From Sphingobium phenoxybenzoativorans (GTDB lineage Bacteria; Pseudomonadota; Alphaproteobacteria; Sphingomonadales; Sphingomonadaceae): 40,512 nucleotides of DNA. The notes beneath the pieces were generated by a model. That model did no database searches. It was not told the DNA's origin and saw nothing but the letters and a program-made list of their open reading frames with translations. Below are positions 31,272 to 39,393 of the stretch, in pieces. The stretch's first letter is position 1, and each line of letters starts with the position of its first letter. A program made the translations under genes and the position numbers. Location: assembly GCF_001757355.1 (NCBI RefSeq), contig NZ_MINO01000036.1:1-40512 (forward strand), read 5' to 3'.

Positions 31272-32845
31272 GCACGCCGGGCTCCGCCCCGCCATCCAGC
31301 CCACCGTCGCCGCCGGTCTTCAATGCACGCCTGGCCGTGGGCCTGCTGGGCGCGCTGCTGGCGGCCATGGTCGCTGGTTTGAACGGTCGTATTCCCGGCC
31401 TGGTGCTGGCCGACCTGCGCGGCGCGCTCGGCTTCGGCCTGGACGATGCTTCCTGGCTGAGCACGGCCTATTCGGCCGGCGAGCTGGCCGCGATGCCGTT
31501 CGCGACCTGGCTGGCCATCACGTTCTCGTTGCGTCGCTTCCATCTGGCGATGTTGTCGGCCGCGCTGCTGTTGTCGGCCGTCCTGCCGTTCGTGCGAGAC
31601 CTGCACCTGTTGCTGGCCTTGCGCGTGCTGCACGGGTTCTTCGGCGGAGCGCTGATTCCCTTGCTGATGATGTCCTGCCTGCGCTTCCTGCCGCCGCCCA
31701 TCCGCCTGCATGGCCTGGCGGTGTTCGCGCTGGTCGCCACCTTCTCGCCCAATGTCGCGCTCTGGCTGGCCGCCCTGTGGGTGGATCGTCTGGAGGACTG
31801 GCGCCTGGTCTACTGGCACGTGATTCCCTTGGGCCTGATCGCCGCCGCGCTGGTGGCATGGGGCATCCCGAAGCTGCCGCTGGCACTGCCGCGGCTAAAA
31901 CAGGCCAACTGGTTCGGCATGGTCTTGGGCGTGCCCGGCCTAATGCTGCTGGTGGTCGGCGTGGACCAGGGCGTGCGGCTGGACTGGTTCCATTCACCCT
32001 TGATCGTCGCCGCGCTGCTGGTCGGCACCGTGTTCACCGCGCTGTTCCTGGCGAGCGAATGGAGCCATCCAGCGCCCTTCAACCGGCTGCAACTGTTGGA
32101 GCGCCGCAACGTCTGGCTCGGATTCGCCAGCCTCGTAGTCCTGCTGATGGTGATGGCGACGGCCGTCACCTTACCGGCCAGTGTGCTGGGGCAGCTCCAG
32201 GGATTCCGCATGCAGCAGAGCGCGACCCTCGGCCTGATGGTCGGGCTGCCGCAACTGGTGCTCGGACCTTGCGTGGCGCTGCTGCTGTACCAGCGCTGGG
32301 TCGATGCGCGCCATGTCTTTGCGGCGGGACTGGCCTGTATGGCGGCGGCTTGCTGGCTGGCGTCCGGCATCACCAGCGAATGGATGGTGCAGCAGTTCCT
32401 GTGGGCCGAGATCCTGCATGCCGTCGGCCAGCCCATGGCTTTCGTCGCGATTCTGTTCCTGGTGACGGCTGTGGTCCAGCCCATGGAAGGTCCTTTTCTC
32501 TCCGGCATGGTCAACATCGTGCGCGTGTTCAGCGCGACCGTCGGCGGCGCCGTCATCGGTCAGCTCACGGCGGTGCGTACCCGCTTCCATACCGACATGC
32601 TGCTCGACAGCGCGGCCCAGGCATTGCTGCGACTGCCGCCATCCGACCCTTCCCTGGTCACGCTGTCGTCCACGGTCGCGCAGCAGGCCGGCGTGCTGGC
32701 CACGGCGGATGTCTACCGGGTGTTCGCGGTGCTGGCGCTGCTGCTGATTCCGGCGGTGCTCAAGCTGCAATACATCCCCGCACCGGTCGTGAATCGAATG
32801 CCCCAGGCGGTGCCGTCCAGCGCACCGGCCGGTGCAGCCACTTGA
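31268..32845 (+). CDS. MFS drug:H+ antiporter, DHA2 (EmrB-like), intact
   Basis: A 525-residue inner-membrane transporter with about 14 helices. Typical DHA2 elements include GLNGRIPGLVLADLRGALGF at the first helix (a degenerate LDxTIVNVALP motif) and the central hydrophilic loop. It is the motor of the second tripartite pump. The start overlaps the outer-membrane gene (ATGA). The DNA is intact, in contrast to the disrupted emrB at 14078. Confidence 0.88.
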   Translation: MSTPGSAPPSSPPSPPVFNARLAVGLLGALLAAMVAGLNGRIPGLVLADLRGALGFGLDDASWLSTAYSAGELAAMPFATWLAITFSLRRFHLAMLSAALLLSAVLPFVRDLHLLLALRVLHGFFGGALIPLLMMSCLRFLPPPIRLHGLAVFALVATFSPNVALWLAALWVDRLEDWRLVYWHVIPLGLIAAALVAWGIPKLPLALPRLKQANWFGMVLGVPGLMLLVVGVDQGVRLDWFHSPLIVAALLVGTVFTALFLASEWSHPAPFNRLQLLERRNVWLGFASLVVLLMVMATAVTLPASVLGQLQGFRMQQSATLGLMVGLPQLVLGPCVALLLYQRWVDARHVFAAGLACMAAACWLASGITSEWMVQQFLWAEILHAVGQPMAFVAILFLVTAVVQPMEGPFLSGMVNIVRVFSATVGGAVIGQLTAVRTRFHTDMLLDSAAQALLRLPPSDPSLVTLSSTVAQQAGVLATADVYRVFAVLALLLIPAVLKLQYIPAPVVNRMPQAVPSSAPAGAAT

Positions 32846-32871
32846 TCTTCTCTTGGTGAAAACAGTTTCCT

Positions 32872-33963
32872 ATGGCCACGAATCTTCGCTTTCGCATCAC
32901 GGTCGGCACGATTGCCGCCGTCGCCCTCGTGGGCGCGTTCCTCATCCTGAACCGCTCGGAATCCAGCGCATCCCGGCAAAGCACCGACGACGCCTATGTA
33001 CAAGCCGACTTCACGGTGATCGTCCCCCAGGTGGGGGGCGTCATCACCGAGGTCGCAGTCGCCGACCATCAGGAAGTCCAGGCCGGCGCCCCGCTGGTCA
33101 GTATTGACGAACGCGACCTGCGCATCGCGGTGGACAACGCGAACGCGCACGTCGCCAGCGCGCAGGCCGCCATCGGCAGCCTGCAGGCGCAGATCGCGCG
33201 CCAGCAAAGCATCATCGAGCAGGCCCGCGCCGCGGTGGCCGCCGCCGGCGCCAATCTCAAGCTCGCGGAGGCCAATCGCAGCCGCTTCACCAATCTGGCC
33301 CGCGATGGTTCCGGCACGGTGCAGGCCCAGCAGCAGGCCGAGGCGCAGTGGGAAATCCAGCGCGCCGCGCATGAGCGGGATCGCGCCGGACTGCATTCGG
33401 CCGAGCAGCAGACCGCCATCCTGCGCGCCGATCTGGAGAAGGCGCAGGCCGCCTTGCTGGCAGCGCAGGCGGAAAAGGCGGCCGCCGACTTGAACCTGTC
33501 CTATGCCCGCGTGACCGCGCCCGTCAGCGGCATCGTCGCCCAGCGTAAAGCACGGGTTGGCGGCTATTCCCGAGTGGGAGAACCATTGCTGACGTTGGTG
33601 CCGCTGGATGCGGTCTATGTGGAAGCCAACTTCCGTGAGACACAACTGGCCCGCGTGCGGGTCGGTCAGCCGGTAGAGATCGCCGTGGATGCGCTGCCGG
33701 GCGTCCAGATCAAGGGGCGAGTCCAAAGCCTGGGACCGGCCAGCGGCGTGAGCTTCTCGGCGGTGCCGCCGCACAACGCCACCGGCAACTTCACCAAGAT
33801 CGTGCAGCGCCTGCCGGTACGCATCCAGTTGGAGCCGGGCCAGGAGGATGTGCGCCGCCTGCGCGTCGGTATGTCGGTACGCCCGGTCATCGACGTCGAT
33901 GCAAAGGTTGTCGAGGCACCTGGATCTGAACAAGGTGCATCACGACCGACGGCTTCGCGGTAA
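32872..33963 (+). CDS. EmrA/HlyD-family membrane fusion protein of second pump
   Basis: A 363-residue adaptor with one membrane helix (about 8-27), split lipoyl domain (STDDAYVQADFTVIVPQVGG), a long coiled-coil hairpin (about 85-210) and a barrel with the NATGNFTKIVQRLPVRI segment. It starts 26 bases after the MFS gene. Gene order OMF-MFS-MFP differs from the first pump (OMF-MFP-MFS), so the two loci are not recent duplicates. Confidence 0.9.
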   Translation: MATNLRFRITVGTIAAVALVGAFLILNRSESSASRQSTDDAYVQADFTVIVPQVGGVITEVAVADHQEVQAGAPLVSIDERDLRIAVDNANAHVASAQAAIGSLQAQIARQQSIIEQARAAVAAAGANLKLAEANRSRFTNLARDGSGTVQAQQQAEAQWEIQRAAHERDRAGLHSAEQQTAILRADLEKAQAALLAAQAEKAAADLNLSYARVTAPVSGIVAQRKARVGGYSRVGEPLLTLVPLDAVYVEANFRETQLARVRVGQPVEIAVDALPGVQIKGRVQSLGPASGVSFSAVPPHNATGNFTKIVQRLPVRIQLEPGQEDVRRLRVGMSVRPVIDVDAKVVEAPGSEQGASRPTASR

Positions 33964-33976
33964 AGAGATTCTTCCC

Positions 33977-34501
33977 ATGTCCATCTTCCTCCCTTCCTCA
34001 TTCGTGCCCGCTTTCGTCCGGGCTCTGCTGATTGGACTGCTCCTGTGTGGCACGGCGCAGGCCGGGAAGCCGGCGCGAGCCGATATCGTCATTGAGCGTC
34101 CTCACATTGCGTTGGCGGCCGCCCGTCGCGTCATCGCGGCGGCGAACGCCGAGGCAGAGCGCAACAATTGGGCGATCAGTGTGGCCGTCGTCGATGTCGC
34201 GGGCGAACTTGTCGCTTTTGAAAAGAACGACACGGCGATCGGCATAAGCCCCTCGGTAGCCGTCGGCAAGGCGCGCACGGCAGCCTTGTTGCGCGCGCCA
34301 TCCAAGCAATTCGAGGATTTCGTCAACGAAGGGCGGCCCAGCTTTTTGTCCACGCCCGGCGTCACTGCGCTGGAAGGCGGGGTGCCCATCGTCGTTGATG
34401 GCCGAGTGATCGGGGCTGTCGGCATCAGCGGCGCACACGGCGCCAACGACTCGCACGTCGCAACAGTCGCCGCAGCCGCCATCGAACATTCAAAAGAATG
34501 A
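33977..34501 (+). CDS. exported GlcG/HbpS-family protein (DUF336)
   Basis: A 174-residue protein with a signal peptide (cut after TAQA near residue 29) and one GlcG/HbpS domain (LAAARRVIAAANAEAERNNW, AVVDVAGELVAF, GGVPIVVDGRVIGAVGISG). Relatives bind heme or cobalamin-like ligands or glycolate-pathway partners. It starts 13 bases after the fusion-protein stop, likely in the same operon. The ligand is unknown. Confidence 0.82.
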   Translation: MSIFLPSSFVPAFVRALLIGLLLCGTAQAGKPARADIVIERPHIALAAARRVIAAANAEAERNNWAISVAVVDVAGELVAFEKNDTAIGISPSVAVGKARTAALLRAPSKQFEDFVNEGRPSFLSTPGVTALEGGVPIVVDGRVIGAVGISGAHGANDSHVATVAAAAIEHSKE

Positions 34502-34511
34502 GAGTGCAGCC

Positions 34512-35240
34512 ATGAATACCTTGAAAGACAAGGCATTGGTCATCATCGGTGGCAGTTCCGGCATCGGCTTTCGCGTTGCCCAACTCGCAGCCGACGAGGG
34601 CGCCCGGCTACTGATCGTCGGTCGAGATGTCGGGCGCCTGCAAATTGCGCAAGCCGACCTCGAAGCGCGTGGCGTGACTGTCGAAACCCGTCAGGTGGAT
34701 GCCCACGACCCCGCGGCGCTGGAATCGTTGTTCAACGAACTGCCCGTGTTCGACCATCTTGTCTCGATGATCGGCGACGTAATGGGTGGCGGCTTCGTCG
34801 GTGCCGACATCGCGGTGATCCGCCACGTGATCGAATCCAAGTTCTTCACCAACGTGCGTATCGGGCAACTGGCCGCAACCAAAGTGCGCGAGGGCGGCAG
34901 CCTGGTTTTCACTTCCGGCACCGGCGGTCGCGCCCAGGATGCCTGCGCCAGCTACGTCGGCAACCTCGGCATCAATGCACTGGTCGAGGGGCTGGCGGTG
35001 GAGCTGGCACCGAGGGCGCGGGTCAACGCGGTTTCACCGACTTGGACTGTCACGCCGTTCTGGCGTGATGTGCCGCCAGCGCAGATCGAGGCCACGCGCG
35101 ATCACTTCGAGCAAGTCATTCCCCTCAAGCGCACCGCCAACATCGACGAACTGGCTTCGGCCTACCTGTTCCTGATGAACAACGGCTTCGTCACCGGACA
35201 GCACATCGCCGTGGACGGCGGAATCATGCTCGGCGCCTGA
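34512..35240 (+). CDS. short-chain dehydrogenase-like protein lacking the YxxxK pair
   Basis: A 242-residue Rossmann-fold protein with the cofactor motif GGSSGIG (14-20) and the C-terminal LKRTANIDELASAYLFL segment. At the catalytic site the aligned stretch is ASYVGNLGINAL: the positions of Tyr and Lys in YSASKAALNAL are Ser and Asn. It may use another mechanism or act as a binding protein. It starts 10 bases after the GlcG-like gene. Confidence 0.8.
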   Translation: MNTLKDKALVIIGGSSGIGFRVAQLAADEGARLLIVGRDVGRLQIAQADLEARGVTVETRQVDAHDPAALESLFNELPVFDHLVSMIGDVMGGGFVGADIAVIRHVIESKFFTNVRIGQLAATKVREGGSLVFTSGTGGRAQDACASYVGNLGINALVEGLAVELAPRARVNAVSPTWTVTPFWRDVPPAQIEATRDHFEQVIPLKRTANIDELASAYLFLMNNGFVTGQHIAVDGGIMLGA

Positions 35241-35273
35241 TGCCAGTACGTCCCTATTCTTTCGGAGATCATC

Positions 35274-35594
35274 ATGCACGGGTTCCAAGTCACCTTTTTC
35301 ACCCAGCAGGATCGTATGCACGGTCACATGCCCCTCGCGCAATGGTTGCTCGATGAGGCGAAGAAGCTGAGTATTCGCGGAGCGACGCTGGATGGTGCCA
35401 TCCAGGGTCTGGGACACGATGGAACGATCCACGCGATCAATATGTTCGACTTCTCCGACCAGCCGGTTCAGGTCACGATGGTGGTCACTGCCGAGGAAGT
35501 AGAACGTCTGTTCACGCAACTTGCCCAGGAACAGGTGCATGTGTTCTACATGAAGGTTCCGGTGGAGTTCGGAACCTTGGGAAAGCAGGATTGA
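35274..35594 (+). CDS. DUF190-family protein (PII-like fold)
   Basis: A 106-residue protein with the family's start (MHGFQVTFFTQQDRMHGHM), central RGATLDGAIQGLGHDG and the end VFYMKVPVEFGTLG. DUF190 proteins are PII-like and often sit beside ion or stress genes. It lies 33 bases after the SDR gene and 4 bases before the DUF3861 gene. Role not known. Confidence 0.85.
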   Translation: MHGFQVTFFTQQDRMHGHMPLAQWLLDEAKKLSIRGATLDGAIQGLGHDGTIHAINMFDFSDQPVQVTMVVTAEEVERLFTQLAQEQVHVFYMKVPVEFGTLGKQD

Positions 35595-35598
35595 ACAC

Positions 35599-35991
35599 AT
35601 GAAAAAGCACCTCTACCGCATCACCGTCGAGCATCTGGCTGATGCCAACGGCCACCCCTCCGTCTACGACAAGCCGATGCAGTTCGAGGTAGGCAACCAC
35701 GATGACGTGTTTGCGGTGGTGGAGCGCATAAAGTGGCGCGGTGAGTTCGACGACACCACGACGGCCGCTTTCGCAGTTGGACTCAAGCTGTTCAGCGAAG
35801 TCATGATTGAGAACCGGAGCAACTTACTTTTCCAGGAATTCTCGCCTCATTTCTTTGAGTTCATGAAGAAACTGAAGAAGGGAATACCGTCAGACGTGAT
35901 TCCACGTTATCGTTGCCCTAGACGCTCGCGCAGAAACTCAATGAAGCGTTGCGTTTTTGCGGGAAGCAGGCGGGTTTCGGTCATGGCATAA
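35599..35991 (+). CDS. DUF3861-family protein with abnormal C-terminal extension
   Basis: A 130-residue protein. The first ~95 residues are a DUF3861 domain (YRITVEHLAD, PMQFEVGNHDDVFAVVERI, AVGLKLFSEVMIENR) that normally ends near MKKLKKG. The remaining ~35 Arg/Ser-rich residues read into DNA antisense to the lysR gene for 85 bases. This suggests a lost stop codon or a rearranged 3' end. Function of the family unknown. Confidence 0.78.
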   Translation: MKKHLYRITVEHLADANGHPSVYDKPMQFEVGNHDDVFAVVERIKWRGEFDDTTTAAFAVGLKLFSEVMIENRSNLLFQEFSPHFFEFMKKLKKGIPSDVIPRYRCPRRSRRNSMKRCVFAGSRRVSVMA

Positions 35992-36782
35992 ACAGGCATC
36001 GGAGTTCCGTGCCATCCCGGCATGATTTGACGCAGTTTCCCGCTGGACAGTTCATCAGCAACGAGTTCCTTCGACATCAGAATGATGCCCATGTCGAGTG
36101 TGGCCAGGCGGCGGATCATGCCGACACTATTGAGCTTGAATCGCCCGCCTACCGACACCGTGGCGGTTCGCTTCCCGTCATGCAACGCCCACGAACCCGA
36201 CTTCAAGATGGTCAGGCACTCGTGCTTTTCCAACTCAGCGGGCTTGCTTGGTTCGCCCGATCGTTCAAGGTAGCCGGGCGAGGCATAGAGGTAAGGTTTG
36301 AGCGATGTCAGCGTGCGCGCGATCAGTTGCGAGTTCTCGGACTCGCCCATGCGGATCGCCACGTCGAAGGGTTCACTGACCAGATCGACCCGGCGTGGCG
36401 TCACATCGAAATCGAAGGTGATGCCGGGATAGAGGCTGGCGAACTCGGTAATCAAATGCGCCAGGTAGGTGGTTGCAAAATCCACCGGCAGTGAAGCATG
36501 AAGCACGCCGCTGGGCTGGGTGAGCATTTCGCCGAGTTGCTCATGCGCCAAACGGGCTTCATCGACGATGCGTTTGCATCGCTCGAAGTAGATCTGGCCG
36601 GCTTCGGTCAGTTCGATCTTTCGCGTCGTTCGATGCAGCAAACGCAGCCCGATCGCCTTCTCCAATGCGCTGATCCGCCGCGACAGGGTCGAGTTCGGCA
36701 TTCCCATCACGTCCGCGGCGCTACGAAAGCCTTTGGCTTTGACGACCTCCACGAACAAGGCCATATCATTCAACAGTTCCAC
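35907..36782 (-). CDS. LysR-family transcriptional regulator
   Basis: A 291-residue regulator with an N-terminal helix-turn-helix (about 16-60: VMGMPNSTLSRRISALEKAI) and a substrate-binding domain. GTG 36782 is chosen: GGAG lies 8 bases upstream and the sequence from MELLND is typical. It is divergent from an SDR gene of which only the first 13 codons remain (36888-36925), its probable target. Its end overlaps the DUF3861 extension. Confidence 0.87.
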   Translation of the reverse strand: MELLNDMALFVEVVKAKGFRSAADVMGMPNSTLSRRISALEKAIGLRLLHRTTRKIELTEAGQIYFERCKRIVDEARLAHEQLGEMLTQPSGVLHASLPVDFATTYLAHLITEFASLYPGITFDFDVTPRRVDLVSEPFDVAIRMGESENSQLIARTLTSLKPYLYASPGYLERSGEPSKPAELEKHECLTILKSGSWALHDGKRTATVSVGGRFKLNSVGMIRRLATLDMGIILMSKELVADELSSGKLRQIMPGWHGTPMPVYAMTETRLLPAKTQRFIEFLRERLGQR

Positions 36783-36887
36783 AGAAATTGCTCCATTAGG
36801 GGATCAATGTTCTCCAAAATACCATATTTATCCCGCATGAGAAGCAGACGATGATAGTGCTTTCACAAGAAATCAGAGGCCATCGTC
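36783..36887. promoter_or_regulatory. lysR / SDR-stub divergent promoter gap
   Basis: A 105-bp AT-rich gap between lysR and the SDR remnant, where LysR would bind. I see no confident T-N11-A palindrome. Confidence 0.35.
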
Positions 36888-36925
36888 ATGAACATCTCCA
36901 AAGGAACGGCAGTCGTAACCGGAGC
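36888..36925 (+). pseudogene. SDR gene stub truncated by IS6100
   Basis: ATG 36888, preceded by AGAGG, begins MNISKGTAVVTGA, the start of a short-chain dehydrogenase with the first residues of its TGxxxGxG cofactor motif. IS6100 begins one base after 36925; the rest is missing. Confidence 0.75.
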
Positions 36926-37805
36926 GGCTCTGTTGCAAAAATCGTGAAGCTTGAGCATGCTTGGCGGAGATTGGACGGACGGAACGATGACGGATTTCAA
37001 GTGGCGCCATTTCCAGGGTGATGTGATCCTGTGGGCGGTGCGCTGGTATTGTCGCTATCCGATCAGCTATCGCGACCTTGAGGAAATGCTGGCGGAACGC
37101 GGCATTTCGGTCGACCATACGACGATCTATCGCTGGGTCCAGTGCTACGCCCCGGAGATGGAGAAGCGGCTGCGCTGGTTCTGGCGGCGTGGCTTTGATC
37201 CGAGCTGGCGCCTGGATGAAACCTACGTCAAGGTGCGGGGCAAGTGGACCTACCTGTACCGGGCAGTCGACAAGCGGGGCGACACGATCGATTTCTACCT
37301 GTCGCCGACCCGCAGCGCCAAGGCAGCGAAGCGGTTCCTGGGCAAGGCCCTGCGAGGCCTGAAGCACTGGGAAAAGCCTGCCACGCTCAATACCGACAAA
37401 GCGCCGAGCTATGGTGCAGCGATCACCGAATTGAAGCGCGAAGGAAAGCTGGACCGGGAGACGGCCCACCGGCAGGTGAAGTATCTCAATAACGTGATCG
37501 AGGCCGATCACGGAAAGCTCAAGATACTGATCAAGCCGGTGCGCGGTTTCAAATCGATCCCCACGGCCTATGCCACGATCAAGGGATTCGAAGTCATGCG
37601 AGCCCTGCGCAAAGGACAGGCTCGCCCCTGGTGCCTGCAGCCCGGCATCAGGGGCGAGGTGCGCCTTGTGGAGAGAGCTTTTGGCATTGGGCCCTCGGCG
37701 CTGACGGAGGCCATGGGCATGCTCAACCACCATTTCGCAGCAGCCGCCTGATCGGCGCAGAGCGACAGCCTACCTCTGACTGCCGCCAATCTTTGCAACA
37801 GAGCC
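36926..37805 (+). mobile_element. IS6100: IS6100 (IS6 family), complete
   Basis: Exactly 880 bp with 14-bp terminal inverted repeats GGCTCTGTTGCAAA / TTTGCAACAGAGCC. The flanking 8 bp differ (ACCGGAGC left, CGGACAAG right), so there is no target duplication: it marks a rearrangement junction between an SDR gene and the transposon right-end repeat. Confidence 0.95.
36957..37751 (+). CDS. tnpA: IS6100 transposase
   Basis: DDE transposase of 264 residues from ATG 36957 (MLGGDWTDG), as usually annotated. Catalytic regions: LDETYVKVRGKW, LNTDKAPSYG and VIEADHGKLK. IS6-family enzymes move by replicative cointegrate formation, which explains the captured DNA next to it. The gene is intact. Confidence 0.95.
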   Translation: MLGGDWTDGTMTDFKWRHFQGDVILWAVRWYCRYPISYRDLEEMLAERGISVDHTTIYRWVQCYAPEMEKRLRWFWRRGFDPSWRLDETYVKVRGKWTYLYRAVDKRGDTIDFYLSPTRSAKAAKRFLGKALRGLKHWEKPATLNTDKAPSYGAAITELKREGKLDRETAHRQVKYLNNVIEADHGKLKILIKPVRGFKSIPTAYATIKGFEVMRALRKGQARPWCLQPGIRGEVRLVERAFGIGPSALTEAMGMLNHHFAAAA

Positions 37806-37870
37806 CGGACAAGTGTGGGACGGCGTTTCTCAAGGTGCCTCTGAACCGGTTTGGACCTGGTGCTTCATAG
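37806..37870 (+). pseudogene. 3' remnant of the metallohydrolase gene
   Basis: Last 21 codons of the gene at 26930-27820, identical in sequence; the rest of this copy was lost to the IS6100 junction. Confidence 0.85.
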
Positions 37871-38155
37871 CTCAGTCCGCGCTAGGGCAGCTGCTGTTTC
37901 AAGTGTCAGAACCGAACGGTTATGACCCTCGGAGGGCGGCGGTATTCGACCATGCCGGCTCGGAAAGCTGCCCGGGCGCTAACCACCGCTTTTTGCCGTC
38001 CGTAAGCCAACGGATCAGCATTGCGCGTCGGTCGCACCGAATGTGGTTTCTGTCTCACGGAGCGTGCGTTCCCCGCATCGATCCGTCTCACGCAATGCGA
38101 GCCGAAAACCGCCCTATATTGCAGTTCCGGGCGATCATCATTGCGAGCCGCTACA
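37806..38155 (+). repeat. transposon right end, outer copy (350-bp direct repeat)
   Basis: Exact copy of 27756-28105, cut at its left by IS6100 and ending in the 39-bp inverted repeat (38117-38155) followed by the CCTATG target duplication in emrB. It holds the third res-like site (37903-37928). This is the end that pairs with 15111. Confidence 0.93.
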
Positions 38156-38161
38156 CCTATG
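38156..38161 (+). repeat. target-site duplication, right copy
   Basis: CCTATG, matching 15105-15110. Confidence 0.9.
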
Positions 38162-38652
38162 GTATGGTGGTTCTCGCCATCTCCTTCTTCATGCGCGCGC
38201 TGCTGAACGCGCAGGCTGATTTCATGTCGGTCGCGATCCCCATGTTCGTGCTTGGCGCTGGTGTGCCGGCCTGTCTGGTCACGCTCACGTCGCTGGGCGT
38301 GTCGGAGCTTCCCCCCGAAAAGATCGCCAACGGTTCGGGGTTGCAAAACTTCATCCGCATCATGGCGATGGCGGTGGGCGCGTCGCTGACTTCGACCTAT
38401 TGGGAGAATGCGACGAAAGGAAATCGCGCCGAGCTGGTCGCGATCATTGACCCGACAATGGCTCCTGCGTCTCTGCCCGGATTGCAGCCCGGTTCCGGCC
38501 TCGCCGCCTTCTCCCGAATGGTGGACATGCAGGCCGTGATGCTCGCCACCAACGATTTCTATGCGATGGCGACGATCCTTATTCTGGTGTTCGCAGGGGT
38601 AATCTGGCTCGCGAAACGACCCAAAGGACCGCTCCAACAAGTCAGCCATTGA
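38156..38652 (+). pseudogene. emrB-like MFS transporter, 3' part
   Basis: C-terminal ~163 residues of the interrupted transporter: last four or five helices and a short tail ending QQVSH. It continues the frame of 14078-15110 after removal of the element and one duplication copy. A chance ORF through the transposon end (from 37813) is in the same frame, so a chimeric peptide could be made, but it would lack the first nine or so helices. Confidence 0.92.
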
Positions 38653-38661
38653 GGCGGTTCC

Positions 38662-39321
38662 GTGCCGCGCAATCTTGATGGCGAGGCACCCCGGCGCGGG
38701 ATCAAACGCGAAGAGCGCCGCTGCGCGATCGTGACGATCGCGCAGCGGCACTTTGCTGAACATGGGTTCGGCGGTGCTTCCATGTCCGCCATCGCGGCCG
38801 AGATTGGCGGGTCCAAAGCCACGCTTTGGGCCTATTTCCAATCAAAGGAGGATTTGTTCGCGGCCGCCCTCTCCGCCTGGCTGGACGAAATCGAGCCGCG
38901 CAGCGTCGCCCCTTCGCAGGGCGACGCGCGGCAACGGCTGATCGACTATTGCACGGCGTTCATGTCGGCCATGCTGACGCCGGTGGCCGAGACGATTTTC
39001 CGCCTCATCGTCGCGGAGGGCCAACGCTTTCCAGAGTTGGGCCGCGCTTATTATCGGCGGGTGCTACTGGCGCATCATCTGATGCTGTCCGAGCTTCTGG
39101 AAGGACAGCTCCGCGCAGGCCGACTCTTGCCCCGCTCGCGCGCGCCGTCCAGTTTGCGGGCGGCGGAACAGCTTCTGGAGATATGCATGTGCCGGTTGCT
39201 GGTGCGGCGGGTGTGCGGGCTGGAACTGGACAGCTCGGCCGACGCGATCGCCAGAGAAGCGGCCGAGGCCGTGGACATGTTCTTGCATGGCTATGGCTCC
39301 CGCCCCCGGAGAGCAAGGTGA
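38662..39321 (+). CDS. TetR-family regulator at the end of the first efflux operon
   Basis: A 219-residue regulator with the helix-turn-helix at about residues 25-70 (IVTIAQRHFAEHGFGGASMS, then GGSKATLWAYFQSKEDLF) and a TetR C-terminal domain. It starts with GTG 9 bases after the emrB stop, so originally it was co-transcribed with the pump; the insertion now separates it from its promoter by 23 kb. Distinct from the divergent tetR at 10780. Confidence 0.85.
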   Translation: MPRNLDGEAPRRGIKREERRCAIVTIAQRHFAEHGFGGASMSAIAAEIGGSKATLWAYFQSKEDLFAAALSAWLDEIEPRSVAPSQGDARQRLIDYCTAFMSAMLTPVAETIFRLIVAEGQRFPELGRAYYRRVLLAHHLMLSELLEGQLRAGRLLPRSRAPSSLRAAEQLLEICMCRLLVRRVCGLELDSSADAIAREAAEAVDMFLHGYGSRPRRAR

Positions 39322-39393
39322 GCCATTGCGGAACGGGGCGTGAATCCCGCATGACGGGGGCAGGTGCGGCGGCGACAGGCTTGAAAACTCCAC

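Larger units (their letters stand above)
15111..38155. mobile_element. 23-kb Mu/Tn552/Tn402-like transposon with nested IS6100
   Basis: Bounded by perfect 39-bp inverted repeats (15111-15149 and 38117-38155; ends TGT...ACA) and a 6-bp duplication, CCTATG. It carries recombinase-transposase-ATPase genes at its left end, a sulfur-oxidation cargo (18.9-27.8 kb), an internal third end at 28067-28105, and 8.8 kb of captured DNA ending in IS6100. The original unit was probably 15111-28105 (12,995 bp). TGT/ACA ends and repeated transposase sites in both termini fit the retroviral-integrase-type superfamily, not Tn3. Confidence 0.9.

Noticed and set aside
29612..32859. Very long ORFs in other frames across the second pump (457 and 555 codons)
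   Set aside because: Both are Arg/Ala/Gly-rich shadows of the outer-membrane and MFS genes, which have full family motifs.
15111..38155. Element as a Tn3-family transposon (it has a resolvase)
   Set aside because: No ~1000-residue Tn3 transposase, the ends do not begin GGGG, the duplication is 6 bp, and a DDE/AAA pair is present.
37813..38652. 279-codon ORF crossing the transposon end into emrB as a real gene
   Set aside because: Its first ~110 codons are transposon end DNA, duplicated at 27763 where they lead elsewhere; only the emrB part is meaningful.
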